64,000 nucleotides of DNA from Micrasema longulum (GCA_022494885.1 JAGVSM010000452.1:186001-250000), one strand, 5' to 3'. Positions 11,053-23,905 are shown, counted from the first letter of the stretch. Notes: a model not told the origin generated them from the letters alone. Translations and numbers: made by a program.

Positions 11053-14000
11053 ACCTACATGAATGCGTTTTTCTAATGAATTTTATTATGTCACATATTT
11101 AATTCGGCGGTAAAAAGCAAGATTAGCACCATAAATATTTTTAGCATATTTTTTGTCCTCTATTCGCTCTGCATAATCAAACCATTAGGTAAACCGTTTC
11201 TTTTTTCAAAATTTCAAAATTTTATAGCCCCAAAAGCTTATTTTAGTCATGCATTCCAAATTCGGACCCTTTTCGCAAATCTTACACCGTGGAGGAAAAT
11301 CATATTTTTAAAATTAATTTTGACAGCACAGATCGATCAGATCGATCACAGATCTTTCTTTACAAGATTTAAATTTTGCTGACGATTGTACACCTAAATT
11401 CAAAATACAAACTGAATGAATACACCAAAATCATTATCTTACAAACAGTTCGCACACTAGCGCGCATACTATTCGTATACACATGCATGGTGAAATAGAG
11501 GGGGCCGCGAATTAATATTCGGCGGCCATACACAACACTAGAACAGTGTGTCAATGGATTAGGGAACATTTAAAAATAGAATTTCATCCTCGATACCACT
11601 ATCATAAAAGATAAGAGATTGTCCAATAGAGGTAGTATTTATTTATAGATTATCTATGATTCGGTGCTTTATGGAAGATAAAGTGATAAAGTAATCCGTG
11701 CGCGGGGAAAGTGAGAAACGAGAGGAAAAGCTAGCAACGCCATAGTGATTTCCCAGCGTCGCGCATCACACAACAAGTACCTACCAACACTGGCAAAGTG
11801 TTGGGGACGCATCGCTGTATATTATACTCTGTAGACGCCCGCCGCGACCGGACGCTTAGAGAGTCTACTCGTTCCTACAATCAATCGCTTTATCTCTATT
11901 TATTTCTGCACAGAGCAGATATTACATTTAAAATCAGTGTCTCTATACTGTGGTGACATTTTCATCTCTGTGCAGTGCTTTACAGTGAGATTCGCCAGAA
12001 GAACAAAGGGCTGTTTTGGAGGGATAAGGAACAAGGAAGTGAGTACAGAGTAGCTAATAAAAGGGGATGAAAAGGCATTCCGAAATGTTTCCCCGTTGAT
12101 CTGTCTTCGAGCTTTTCGTGTCTTTTCGATAAAATTGTGCACTCATTATAAGACAAGATTTCAATTCGAGAAACCTGTTTTATGAGGTAACTTTCTGTTC
12201 AAAATACCATATGACGTCATGAGTATTATTGAAAATGTTTATCTTTTCAATTTTACTCAAGGATTATTATGTATTTTATGACACTCAATACCGGTTAACA
12301 CTTTCATGTTGTGTAATATTTATATTAGTATAAGATACGTATATAATATTTCAGCAAAATTTACATGAATATAGTGAAATATTTGGTATCTTTACAAATT
12401 TTAATTTATTTTTTTAATAAGTAAATACACCTTGCGAACGTCAATTTGTTTTGTTTTTTTAAGTTAGAGTAACCCAGTAAGAGATTTTAGTTTTTTTGTG
12501 TTAAAATTAACTTTTAAAAACACAGTTTCATTTATTTTCATAAACGTTTGTAATTAAAAATAAAATATTGTAAATAACATCAGTATTGCAACTTTTAGTG
12601 CAATAAAGACGCGAGCAAACAAGTAGTAAATGCTTAAAACTTAAAATGTAACAATAATAAATATGTAATAAATAATATTTAATTTTTGTTTGAAAATCCC
12701 CTTTGCAACAGTTAAAATTTTGAAATAATACATCGCCATTTTCTACAAAAACGTGAATTTCATTATTAATATTAAAAAATGTCGATTTGTAAAAAGGAAT
12801 TATAATTATCAAAAACGATCACATATTTCTATCAATTAAATTTGTACGGAATGTAAATGGATCGACCGTGTGAAAATTAACATAAATACATAATGTATGG
12901 GAAAATAAATACGACATATATCATATTATTTTTCTACTATATTCTGTACCTAACCTTACCAATATTGCACCTGTATCTATCATGATCATCCCGATAGCCA
13001 CATCATTTAATTAATATTCAATTAAATTTTGAAAATAATTAAACTTCGCTTCTGTTTTGATTATGTATTATAATAATTGCATATTAAATACAGGAAGTCG
13101 TCACTGGAACGAGAATAGAATACTGACAATAGTATTATTATTATTATAGATATAAAGATTAATTCGGATTTGCTTATGTGCGATGCCGAAAACTGTTCAA
13201 TTCGACACATTCGCTTAGTAACAAAGTGGCTATATTAAATAATATAAATTAACGAGGCGTGGATTTGCGTGTGTTCTAGCAGTAAAGGTAACGAAATAAG
13301 TTTTCTTGTCGGGATTACTAGCAACTTTTATTACCTTTAAAACTTAATAAGCTATTTTCTATAGATAAGTAACGCAGGCTAGCATGTACCCGTACAAGTC
13401 TGTATGTAGTTTTATGGCATGTGCTAAACTAATCTCTCACGCAATATACAAGCGACTTTATATTTATACCGATGATGTGTGAGAACTCATTGAAATTCGT
13501 GTTCTTTGATTATGCGAATGTGATTTTATTGTTTTATTGAAGACGATATGACTGTAACCTTTCACCGGTGGAACATATAATTATTGATATAATTTATTAT
13601 ACATATTGTATTGATGAGTATATATGTACTAGAAATGTATGGCTAATACCTGTTGAATTTTATTGGTTTCCCAGAAAAAAATAGATATGCTATGTTAAAA
13701 CATGTGCATGAGACTAGTGTCAAAATTACCAAGTACCTAATGGCTATTTTCTTTGCTTTATGAGGACTGCACATTACTTTCAGGTGATAATTTAAGTGTC
13801 ATCATTTTTTTTTAAAGTGATTAATTAAATAGCTGAATTCCAAAAATATTTCGTATTTAATGATAATATGCTTTCACAAATAAATTTATAAATTTACGGT
13901 TTGCGCTGTCTTATCATTCAATAATTTATTTTTTATTTAATTAATATAATATAATTTATTTTGAGTTAAATAATTTGATTATTTTGAGCTACCGAGAAAT

Positions 14001-17000
14001 AAGCATTCGAATGTTTAAAAAATGTTATTAAAAAGTAAGTAAACCCAAGTTTTAGATAACTACATTATAAAGTAAATATGATTCAAATGTGTAAACGGAA
14101 GTGGATCATTCAAATTACACAAAATATTCGCACAAATTTTTTTCTTCGGATCTTTATGTATTTAGTTCTAAGCTTATTTGACATCTGAAAATAAATAATT
14201 GAAGACCTCTCACATTATTTACCGTAATCAAAAGGCGTGTCATTTATATTAATAGCGGGTGAGATAATATTGTACGTGCTCATAATATGTATGTATACTT
14301 ACACTAAATTTACATGAGATAGTGGGGGCGTGTGGTTAAATAAAAATAAATATAACGAAGTGTGATCATACTTTAAAATTTAGCACGCAAACTATTTTAC
14401 GCCCTACGTTTTTACTTCCCCTATCTCTTTCGACTTCCGCACATAGAAGTATGTAATTAATTTAGAAAAAGGAGAATCGCTCTTAATAATGACTATTTTT
14501 ATTTCATATGTCTATAAATAAATTAATATTTCATTTAAACAAAATACACATAAGAGTATATTATGTATATACAAATATTTTAATTCTAAGGTTATTGAGG
14601 TGATTTTTAGGAAAATGGAGCTATTCCAACATTACGAATTTTTTTGGAAAGCCTTACAAATAACTGAAGTAAAAATAGAAATCAAATTCTGATATAGTGG
14701 GGATTAAACATTGGACCTCTGAGTCATACGCCGAATTCTGCACATAGGACCGCAAACCGACATAAATCTTTTAATATAAAAAATTGTCTTAAGAGTTAGT
14801 TTTTTTATATTACCTACGATAAATTAGTTTATTTTATTTATTTTTTTAATCATAAAATCAAAAACGAACAAAATATCAATTTATGTATAACATTTTTTTA
14901 ACTAAGAAGGAATTTTTGTATCTTTATAATTTAGATAATTAAATATACATATTTTATACAATTCTATTTTTCGTGGATATAAGCACTCTATTGGCTCATC
15001 AGTAGCTCCCGGAGTGTCAAATAATTATTTTGTTTATACCTAAGTGTAGGTAGTGCGTACTCGCACATAAATTTATTTTATTTTATCAGCAACGTTATTT
15101 TAGTTTTCATATTATATTTTAAAAATCTATCTATGAAAAATCAAAAGAGAGAAAAAAGAACTTTCGATGCATAAAATTTATACTCTGACTTATGACCGTA
15201 TGAGACATATTCCTCAACTTCCTTTCTAGTTGTTTTAGCCATATATTTCAATATTCCTAAATTAATATAATAACTTATCGAATTCAATAATAGTCATTTT
15301 AAAAATATGTTTATTTCGAAATTTACCTATTAATTCACACAATACGGTTGTTTACGTAAAGTTTATTAGACATAGACACACTCGTGCTAGGAAGTAAATA
15401 TGCAACAGGTAGATGGTACCTAGTACTTACTACGTACCTATTACCTATAGGTACCTACATATTTATGTCTATCCTTTATGGTTTGTCCTGCAACAAGAAA
15501 CTATTTTATGTATACCTTTGAACACATAAAATGGCTTATACTTTTAATTTAACGCATCGTATAGTGCGATTAGAACAATGATTTATAACCATAAATCACT
15601 CATCACTTCGGTCAAGTTCATAAATAATAGATAAAGCCCAATATGTTGTGCCTAGCTACAGTAGGTATTAAATGACGCGTTGATCGTGTGATGGTACACA
15701 ACATGTGTGTATAATGGTATAAAAACAGACCGACACAATGTGTATATAAAGATAGGCACAATATTCGAATATTCCGCTGTTAGAGAACGAGTTTGGAGTA
15801 GAGTTAGCTGGCGATGGCGGCCGCACGATTTCAATCTGCGGTGTTTTATGTATGTACCTACCTATGGCTGTGAGATCATCTTTATATTTCTATCATTTTT
15901 GTTTTTTGGCAATTGTTTTTACATCACCGAGCCAACACAATGTTTTCACGTCCTTTCGCTCGTTTTTTATAGCTAAATTTTCACTCATTTTCCGACTGTC
16001 CCATTTTCATGATTATTTTATTTTATTAGACAATTCAACAAAGATACCTACATACTTACAATATAAAACATAAAATTTTTAGATATTTGTCGATACAATT
16101 CCACACGCATATATCTTCAATTACGGAAATATACATAATAAATGGAATTACATTTGACATTACAGGGTTTAAAAAACATATTTAATGTACAAAATAGGTT
16201 GCAGGTACAATTGTAGGGGAGCATTGATTAAAGTGGATAGCTTTTTTTAAACCCCGTAGCTCTGAAGTTAATCTTGTAATTTATTTTTTGTAATTCTTGT
16301 AATTTATTTATTTTATTAACATAAACGGCAAATCTGCCTTTTACAAACATTTATAATACTATCTGTATTTATAATAATAACAAATCTGCCTTTTACAAAC
16401 ATTTATGAGTCTTGGCTTAGTAATTTTTTTTTTAAACATAAATTTCCTTATACTCAAGATTTATATAAAAAAAATTAAACCTAAAAATTATACAAGATTT
16501 ATAATTACAAAATTAACCTAAAAAATATACAGCATATTCAGTAGAAAGTTTAAATAATAAAACATTCTACAGTAATACAACAAGAAAATCATAAGTACTG
16601 TTTCTGGTATCTCTTCGAATCGAATCGAAACATTTATGGCCTTAAAAAAATGGTTTCAATTTGCTATTTTATAGGTAATTTTTATTTAAGTAAATGCCAT
16701 CTGTGACCCAGAAGTAGGCCACAGCGGATGAACCTTAAGATTACAGCGGATCAGACTGGAATACACTGAATTATGCTAAGAAAATAAACTGTGTCAATTT
16801 CAATAGTAAACTGTTCGTTTTTTTTACTTTATGTAGATTCTCAATTCTACCAGACTTTGAAGATAAAAATCACATCTTCTATTTTGAGTTTATTTAGGGT
16901 ATCGATTGCAATAATGGACTTTCTTTTCCATCATTATGTTCTTCCCTCTTTTGCTTGTCCATCGATCTACGAAACTTGAAACGAATTACAACTTTTTATC

Positions 17001-17639
17001 TGTGTGAATAAAAATGATCCACTGTGACCCAAGATGAAATGATTCACTGTAATCCAATGATAATTTTCGTAAATATAAAAAAATAGCGAGCCTCTTTACC
17101 GAAAATCTAAAACAGTACTTAAATGTTTAACAGTGAACCTTCTACATTTTCAATCCATATTAGAAAAAATACATTTTTAAATACATGCAAAAAAATTGTT
17201 TTCTCCTAACATATTGACCGAAGCATCACAGCATGTGCTTCAGCCCTAATTTCGTAAGGGCAACTATTGTCAGAAGGGGATATGAAAAGTGTAAACTAAA
17301 CAAAAGTGCGAGTGAGTGCGAACACACGCGAAGTTATTGCAAATGATTAACTGTAACCCTTGATCCACCCCTACCCTACGTATAAAATATTGTTTTGCTA
17401 TTTTGTCAGTACCTATGTATGTGTTATATTCCCGACACATGCGGGCCAAGGGAGTATGGTGTGCAACATGCATTGCTTGAAAATGAAGGCAGTTTAAACA
17501 TATCCAGTATTCAATATTCGACATGAAAAATATGCGGTACTGAATACATAATAATGTACGTAAAAAATATAGTATTTATATTATTATAAAATAAATAAAC
17601 TCACCATCATTTTCCTTTACAAATCTATTGGTGCATATG
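11053..17639. other. Long gene-free AT-rich region
   Basis: No open reading frame looks like a protein family. CpG-rich islands near 11690-11880 and 15780-15840 stand out from the AT-rich background and are treated separately. A 24 bp direct repeat with the core AATCTGCCTTTTACAAAC lies at 16330-16354 and 16381-16406. The lepidopteran GTACCTA motif is clustered at 15415-15460. Confidence 0.5.
11690..12038 (+). promoter_or_regulatory. Candidate CpG-rich promoter with possible non-coding first exon
   Basis: In a very AT-rich region this segment is rich in CG (CCGTGCGCGGGG, GCGTCGCGCATC, CGCCCGCCGCGACCGG). A TATATTATAC sequence precedes the last cluster, and a strong donor-like AAGGAA|GTGAGTA follows with the exon side ending at 12038. 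It could be the remote 5' UTR exon of TPPP, whose coding exon is preceded by a splice acceptor. No transcript evidence is available. Confidence 0.3.
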
Positions 17640-17768
17640 GCACTGCATTGGTACACTAAATGCTGCGTATTTTGATAAATTATTACAGTGATCAGTCTTA
17701 CGCTCAGAACCAACTTTGAAATGAATATTTTACGTTGACCCTGCCAGGAATCGAACCCGGGACTACAA
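17640..17768 (-). repeat. SINE-A fragment
   Basis: The reverse complement carries CCCGGGTTCGATTCCTGG (B box), then CTGAGCGTAAGACTGATCA, then GTACCAATGCAGTGCC. Same body as the copies at 21552 and 47731, with internal loss. Confidence 0.7.
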
Positions 17769-17769
17769 A

Positions 17770-19207
17770 TGCATTTTTTTTATTTATTTTTTATATATAT
17801 TTGGACCCCTGTATTTAGTAGCCTTACGTGTCATGTACAAGGCAAAGGTACTCAGAAAAAATCGTTTTTGTTTGTCTTGGAAATGGGATGTTCGATCACT
17901 GATTTTAGTTTTGTTACCTTTATGAGTCCAATCATCATTGTTGCAAAGTTCAAGAACAATACAAATGCGGTTGGCGAACGCGCCAACCATCACACTTGTC
18001 ATAGAATCCCATCCAATTTACAATGAATTATTTAGAGGTAATTAGTTACTACAACTAACGATTTGGATGTTCGCTACCGCCTCTGTAAAAGTTTTTCCTC
18101 CAGTAGGTACCTACCTATCTAAGATTTTTTTATCGTACCTATATCTAGTACCTAATATAACCCTAGCTTCAGCGTGGACATCGCGCGTCGAGTCGATCCA
18201 ATCTGTCAGGCATAGAATTATATTATGACTATTCTTAATTCTATGCTGTCAGGTTAAAAGTAAATTTAGAACACGTTGAAAAGCTCATTATTTTTGAAAA
18301 ATAGTAAGATCATTATTACTTGAAAGAACTTTCACGTAAGGTGTATTTTCACTCAAAAGTGAAAATAGTCGATGCAGTCGCTTCCACGACAGAGATAAAC
18401 ATGATTTATATTAATGAGTCAGCTGTGTACCGCATTCATTACGTTTTTGTGATAAAAGAAAACTCGTAGTACATTTTCTCTATGGATGTCCGTTCTACCT
18501 TTGAGTAGGGAACAATGGTGCACAATATTATAATTCAAGCAAATAATACTTCATGATTTTTTCTTATAAACATACCTCTTACGATAAATTTAATAAAAAA
18601 TACATTATATTATTTATTTATTTATTTGATTTAATGGCATAATTATACATTTTTACAATTTAAATAAATTTCACTTGTTATATTTTTACTAAAACTAAAA
18701 TCCCACCAAGCCACTTTTTGTAGCTTGTTGGTGAAGATTATATTTATACTGACTTAATAGCGGCTTTATTGTTAAATAAGCGATATTTTTTAACTTGTGT
18801 GTAATCATTTGTGTTTATTTTTATGTATTACGTATATCCAGAGGTTCTTTTTACAATTATTTGCTGTATATATAGAGGTACATAGAAAATCAGTTAAATA
18901 CAAGTTACAAAATGCCAACTATTTATATCTGTATATTTAAAATCTAATTAAATATAAATAGTGTGTTTATTTAGATTAGGTACTATTTCAAAACCGGGTG
19001 TGGTGTCGGATAGTGGATTTACATTTTAAGCACAGTTTCCAACGTTTCTACTAGGTTCAAGTATTCGGCCCTAAAATGGACATATTTGGTAAAAAACTCT
19101 TAAGAACGAAAACATCTCATAAAAAATAATATCATCTACTCAATGTTGATTGAATTTATTTATTTAATTATTGTTAATGATCATAATACTGTCCATATTT
19201 AAATTTA
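17770..19207. other. Gene-free stretch
   Basis: No gene recognised. Holds the micro-palindrome with flanking 8 bp repeats (18203-18253). An AT-rich block with a TTTATTTATTTATTTGATTT run near 18610 resembles the 3' tail of a minus-strand LINE. Confidence 0.45.
18203..18253. mobile_element. Miniature 35 bp inverted-repeat insertion with 8 bp flanking repeats
   Basis: A 35 bp segment (18211-18245) begins CATAGAATTA and ends TAATTCTATG, perfect 10 bp inverted repeats around a 15 bp centre. The direct repeat CTGTCAGG flanks it on both sides (18203-18210 and 18246-18253). This is the geometry of a transposon remnant with an 8 bp target duplication, though far shorter than known MITEs. Confidence 0.5.
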
Positions 19208-19466
19208 TTTCAACAGAGAGGGAAAACATTTTTGAGAAGGGAATATGGAAGTCTAGGCATTTACCTTATGTCCTGTCATTGGCTGGTTTAAGTGGCCACT
19301 TTACACACTGTGTGACATTCACCATCCTGCCCATGTTTGAACATCCACATTTCCTCAACTCTTCCATCTGTTAAATTTTGTGAAGTAAAAGTATTTAAAT
19401 ATGAACAACTCCCTAAGGAGGAAACCCAGCCAGTCTGCAAGCATTTGGACATAATCAAACATTGTT
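19208..19466 (+). repeat. Foldback family FB1, copy 4
   Basis: Shows GAAGGGAATATGGAAGTCTA, TGTCATTGGCTGG, ACACACTGTGTGACATTCAC and CATCTGTTAAATTTTGTGAA, ending with a degraded AACTCCCTAAGGAG outer arm. Confidence 0.75.
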
Positions 19467-20389
19467 TTAATACTGTCCATTTATAAACGTAAACCAGAAA
19501 CATTAAGGTCGAAAAAACAACAGAACTTTAACAAAACATTCAGCGACATCAATACTAGACTACCTATTTATTTAGTGCTTGTATAAATCGTGGTTGGCTT
19601 AAACCGAAAACGTCCAGTAGCTCAATCACAAATAACTATTGACAAGCTAATAAGCTACGTGGTAACAATTTCTCATCATGGTTGTTTATCGTATTCGGGA
19701 TCACAATGGAACATCCGTGAACACCTAATATTAAATGTCAAAATATTTACGTTTCGCGGCGTATAATGTATAATCCTGCTGCGCAATCACATATTTGAAT
19801 TTCACCGGTGTCAATATGGAAAATATTCAAAAATTGCTGTTTTATTTACTTATTTATTATTTATCATGCTATTTACTGCATTTAGCCGGCGGTTGGCAAG
19901 CCAAATTTCAAGAAAAGCAGTCGCCATAGTAATAGTAATTTAATTTTCACTTTTTTGTTTTAGACACTCTTTACTTTTTTTTAAATGCAATATATTGTAT
20001 TATTTTTTATAGGAAAAGGCGATTTTTTACCAATAAACTGTATTTGTTTACGAGGAAAACAAAAAACAAATCGACACGAGCGTTGACTTAGAGATTACAA
20101 ACGCGTTGACTTATGACTACGATAACTTAAGCATGTTCATTGTTGTTCATTGTGATCGCTCAAATGCTAAGCATGTTTTTAAGCACGTCGATAGTTATTT
20201 GTGATTGAGCTACAGATCTTGTTACAACATACAGGTGATAAGTACATGATATTTAATGACTAAACGATGAAAAACGTTTTTAAAAAATTACACGTATTTT
20301 ATCGTAGGCATCCTACAATAAAATACGTTTTGAATTTATTATTTATTGTTTCAGCATTTACTTCGTGGAAAAACATTTTGAATTTATTA
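19467..20389. other. Gene-free stretch
   Basis: No coding or element signal that I can assign. It is AT-rich, with the sequence just before the inverted repeat at 20390 partly repeated beyond 21350. Confidence 0.4.
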
Positions 20390-21350
20390 AAAATAAAACA
20401 CTTTGTAAATTTACCACACAACTAAACTAGTCGTATATGTCGTATATATAATTTTTTTTCTCTTATATCACTCAAATTACATACATTCATATTATTATTA
20501 TAAATTAAATTTCTCCTTTGAAATTTTGTATTACTTCTAAAATCGCTTTAATGAAATTTTATCGACTTTTATTGGTTTAAAATCTTCTCCTTATATTGCT
20601 TTTTCAAATTTTAAATGATTACTTGCCATACTTGTTATTCCTTCTTTATTTTTTCTTTTTTCTCTGCTGCCATTGGCATGTTTTTATACTTGTTATACTT
20701 TTAAACTACTTTTAATTACTTATATTATATATGTTAATAAAATCAATATATTGCTGCTCTTACTATAATGTGTCATTAATTTTGAAGATGTTTTTTAAAT
20801 TGACCTAAATTTAAATTTACTGTCTTATATTTCACTTAAAGATTCTTCTCATCGTTTCTTTGAATCCCTTAAAATAAATATGTGTTTATGTTTTTCCTTT
20901 TTTAAAAAAAAAAAAAAAAAAAAATGTTATTACTATTTTATTTTATTTTTACATCTGAGTATTTTTTTCATTCTTTATTTCCATTCTTAATTCTTAATTA
21001 CTCTTACAAGTTTTCTTCATTTTTAATATTATTTCCATTTGTAAATACTCACTACAAACTACAAACCTTAAAATATATTTTTTTTTCACTTAAATTTAAA
21101 TTTTTAAACAACTTTCATTTATGTTTTCTTTTTCCTTCTCTTTTTTATACTTTCATAATTAACATTAGATTTAATTGCTTTTTAATATGGAAACTTCACT
21201 GGTCCATTAGAATTAAGTCCAATTGTGTAAAATATTAAACTTTGTAACTGTACTGTATGTTTCCTGAATAAAAGAAAATAAAAAAATAAATAAAAAAAAA
21301 ATATAATATATTAAACTCTTGTGTGGTAAATTTACAAAGTGTTTTATTTT
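20390..21350. repeat. Perfect 32 bp inverted repeats flanking an AT-rich unit
   Basis: 20390-20421 and 21319-21350 are exact reverse complements; the shared core is CACTTTGTAAATTTACC. The interior is about 900 bp, very AT-rich, with a poly(A) run near 20908-20927 and a retroelement-like A-rich end near 21268-21305. Either a non-autonomous TIR element or a retroelement flanked by an inverted duplication; no protein is encoded. Confidence 0.55.
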
Positions 21351-21551
21351 AAATATATACGTTTTGAATGTTTTTTTTCAATAAAATAATTATCTATTTG
21401 TACATTTATTTCACAATTACATAATCCCAATTTATTGCGTTAGCAATGAAAAAAACTGAAACCAGTAAACAATTATTATTATAATTGAGGCTTGAGGCAC
21501 AGTTTATTGTATCGATATATTTCTTTGTATTTAAAGAAGTGAAGAAAAATT

Positions 21552-21810
21552 GGCCTCGTGGTGCAGTGGTCAGCGTGTTTGCCTACCATGCAAGAGGTCT
21601 CGAGTTCGATTCCCGACACGGTTGACATGAAGTATTAATTTAAAAGGGTGTTTTTACAACATAATATTTTATAGTCCCTGGACTGGTATCTGAAGCGTAA
21701 GACTGATCATCTTACCTTCATGTAACAAAAATGATCAAGATATACTGCGATTGGTGTACTAATGCAGTGCCCTATGCACCATTAGGCGCTGAAAGGGAAT
21801 GATGAAGAAT
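21552..21810 (+). repeat. tRNA-derived SINE, near full length (SINE-A)
   Basis: The head has A box TGGTGCAGTGG and B box GAGTTCGATTCCC, and an anticodon-arm-like TTTGCCTACCATGCAA, resembling a glycine tRNA. The body continues with CCCTGGACTGGTATCTGAAG, AAGACTGATCATCTTACC and CAGTGCCCTATGCACC, ending in GATGAAGAATAAAT. No acceptor stem forms, so it is a SINE and not a tRNA gene. Confidence 0.85.
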
Positions 21811-22127
21811 AAATTATAATTTTTTTTCTCGTATCTAGTAGGTAACGCAACAAATAATAAAATGATGTTTATGTACATGTCGAACCAACAGCTAACCTAT
21901 ATTTATAAATCAAGTACTAACACACGATGGAATACACGTATTTTAACGAAGGAGATAAAATTGGTATCTTTGTACGTATTTATTATTCCAATAAAAATAG
22001 AAACATATTTTATGTAAATGTAAATACTATTTTTAGAGAGACGGAAGTATTATAATAGATATCCAACTTAAGTGATACCCGTAGTATGCCAGCGCTTGCG
22101 CTTGCGATATGAAATATATATACTAAC

Positions 22128-22560
22128 AATATTTTGACTTTGTCTAAATTTTTGTAGACAAGGACTGGATTAAACTCTCTAGGGAGCTGTTAATATTAAC
22201 ATATTAAAACAGAGATGAAGAACATTTTAGAGAAGGTAATAAAGAAGTCTAGGCATCTACAGGGCTTATGACCTGTCATTGGCTGGTTTAATTGGCCACT
22301 TCACGCACGCAGAATAATGAATGTTACACAGTGTGTACAGTGGCTACTTAAACCAGCCTATGATAGGTAATAAGCCCTGCAGATGCCTAGACTTCTATAT
22401 TACCTTTAGTACAGTCATTGGCTGGTTTAAATGGCCACTTCACACACGCAGAATGGTGAATGTTACACAGCGTGTAATGTGGCCACTTAAACCAGCCAAT
22501 GACAGGTCATAAGGTAAATGCCTAGACTTCCATATTAACTTCTCTAAAATGATATTAATC
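22128..22560. repeat. Foldback family FB1, copy 5 (compound palindrome)
   Basis: Starts with the outer arm CAATATTTTGAC and TTTTTGTAGACAAGGACTGG, AGGGAGCTGTTAA, then ACAGAGATGAAGAACATTTT. Inside, the GGCTGGTTTAA...CCACTTCAC block and its reverse complement alternate twice, giving two back-to-back hairpins. This is the most symmetrical copy in the window. Confidence 0.8.
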
Positions 22561-22777
22561 TATGCTGTTATATGCTTAAATGAAATAAAATTCAAATTTA
22601 TTCATGTCATGTTAGAAGTATCAAAAACTCATAAATGTTGAAATGTGCATCTTTAAATATTTTATTTATTAAAAAAATATTCACCATTTATGTACTCTCC
22701 TAAAAAATATCGTTGTTCTTAAAACCTGCTTCTCGGTGCTATTTTCATGGACACTACATACACGGATAATTATTTTA

Positions 22778-22802
22778 TGTGTGTGTGGTGTGTGGTGTGT
22801 GC
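22778..22802 (+). repeat. GT-rich microsatellite
   Basis: A short run of TGTG and TGGTG units, TGTGTGTGTGGTGTGTGG, in otherwise AT-rich DNA. Confidence 0.7.
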
Positions 22803-23137
22803 ATATTGGCAGATCGTATGCTTATGGTAAATAGTAAGTCGTGAGGTAACCGGTAGGTAAAAACATTACGTCATTTGACTTTACCACTGTGCTAGTGATC
22901 ACATTCTTGTAGAGCTCAAAGATAAGGTGTAAAATAGGTACTAAAAACAAAAAACTGCAATATCGCTTGCAGAAAAACAAGGTTTGTTTTCGTGTGAATA
23001 TTTTCTCATGTAACTTCTTTTTCAATGAATAAAATAATGAACGCAAATATTTTTTTTAATATTCCTATGATGTACTAGTCGTAAATAAATAACCGTGAAA
23101 GGGGGAATAACGTTGCAATATAGCCGAGTTCGAGTCT

Positions 23138-23457
23138 TGGACGTCTGTGGCCTTATGCTGTAAATAATTTGTTTCATAAATTCATTCGTATCGTATGAGA
23201 GGGAACGAGAGCAAAATGTGGTTTTAATTGCGTCAGAATAAGATGGATATATGACGAACGAACGAACTTACGAAACGAAATTGTGACAGAATAAGCCTGC
23301 TGCTCTGTGGCCTTATTCTGTAACTAATTCGTTTCGTAAATTTAGTCGTATCGTATGAGAGAAAACGAGAGCGAAATACGTCTTTGATTGCGTTAGAGTG
23401 AGATGGATATATGACGAACGAACGAACTTGCGAAACGAAATTGTGACAGAGTAAGCC
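23138..23457. repeat. Tandem duplication of a palindromic MITE-like unit
   Basis: Two tandem copies (about 23138-23300 and 23306-23457). Each begins with CCTTATKCTGTAA...TTCGTTTCGTAAATT, contains ATCGTATGAGAG and GATGGATATATGACGAACG, and ends with CGAAACGAAATTGTGACAGA. Left and right ends of each unit are imperfect inverted repeats, so each copy folds back on itself. Confidence 0.7.
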
Positions 23458-23510
23458 TTTTGATCCGTGAGTCTACGACTCTACCACAGGACCATAACCT
23501 GGTTCGGTAT
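23458..23510 (-). repeat. SINE-B head fragment
   Basis: The reverse complement has GGTTATGGTCCTGTGGTAGAG and a GTAGACTCACGGATCAAAAG stretch, matching the head of the SINE-B copies at 31270, 39240 and 48052. Confidence 0.5.
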
Positions 23511-23754
23511 TTTTTGCACTTTTTAAAATTAAATAAAAACAATGTATACATATTTAATTAATAAGTTTATTCAACACATATTATTTAACCTTCTGTTTAA
23601 ATTTCGATATTATTATTTTTCGTTATTATTTTTTGAAATTAATTTGAAATCCACAAAAAAATGGTCTAATAAATACCTAATTATGTAGGTAAATAACGAA
23701 ATTCCTAATCAATAAATAATATAATTTAATGTTCCATTTCCATAATTTCACAGT

Positions 23755-23905
23755 CCACTCCCAGAGGTGTATACGGCACTGCATTTGTACTCAAATTGCG
23801 GCGCACCTTAATCATTTTTGTTACTAGAGAGGTACACCCTCCCAGGAATCGAGCCTAGGACCTCAAGTATGGTAAGCGACACGCCACCCGCTGCGAGGCG
23901 GACTT
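23755..23905 (-). repeat. SINE-A fragment
   Basis: The reverse complement shows a degenerate B box, GAGGTCCTAGGCTCGATTCC, the body around AATGATTAAGGTGCGCC, and the AATGCAGTGCCGTATAC tail block. Confidence 0.6.

Noticed and set aside
12528..12812. 94-codon open frame on the minus strand
   Set aside because: AT-rich, biased to Ile/Tyr/Asn/Leu codons as expected by chance in such DNA; no splice or family support.
20924..21238. 104-codon open frame rich in Phe/Leu
   Set aside because: Arises from T-rich sequence inside the inverted-repeat unit; looks membrane-like only because of composition.
21552..21625. Possible tRNA-Gly gene
   Set aside because: Clear pol III boxes and an anticodon-like arm, but no acceptor stem and a repeated SINE body follows; the same unit recurs at 47731.
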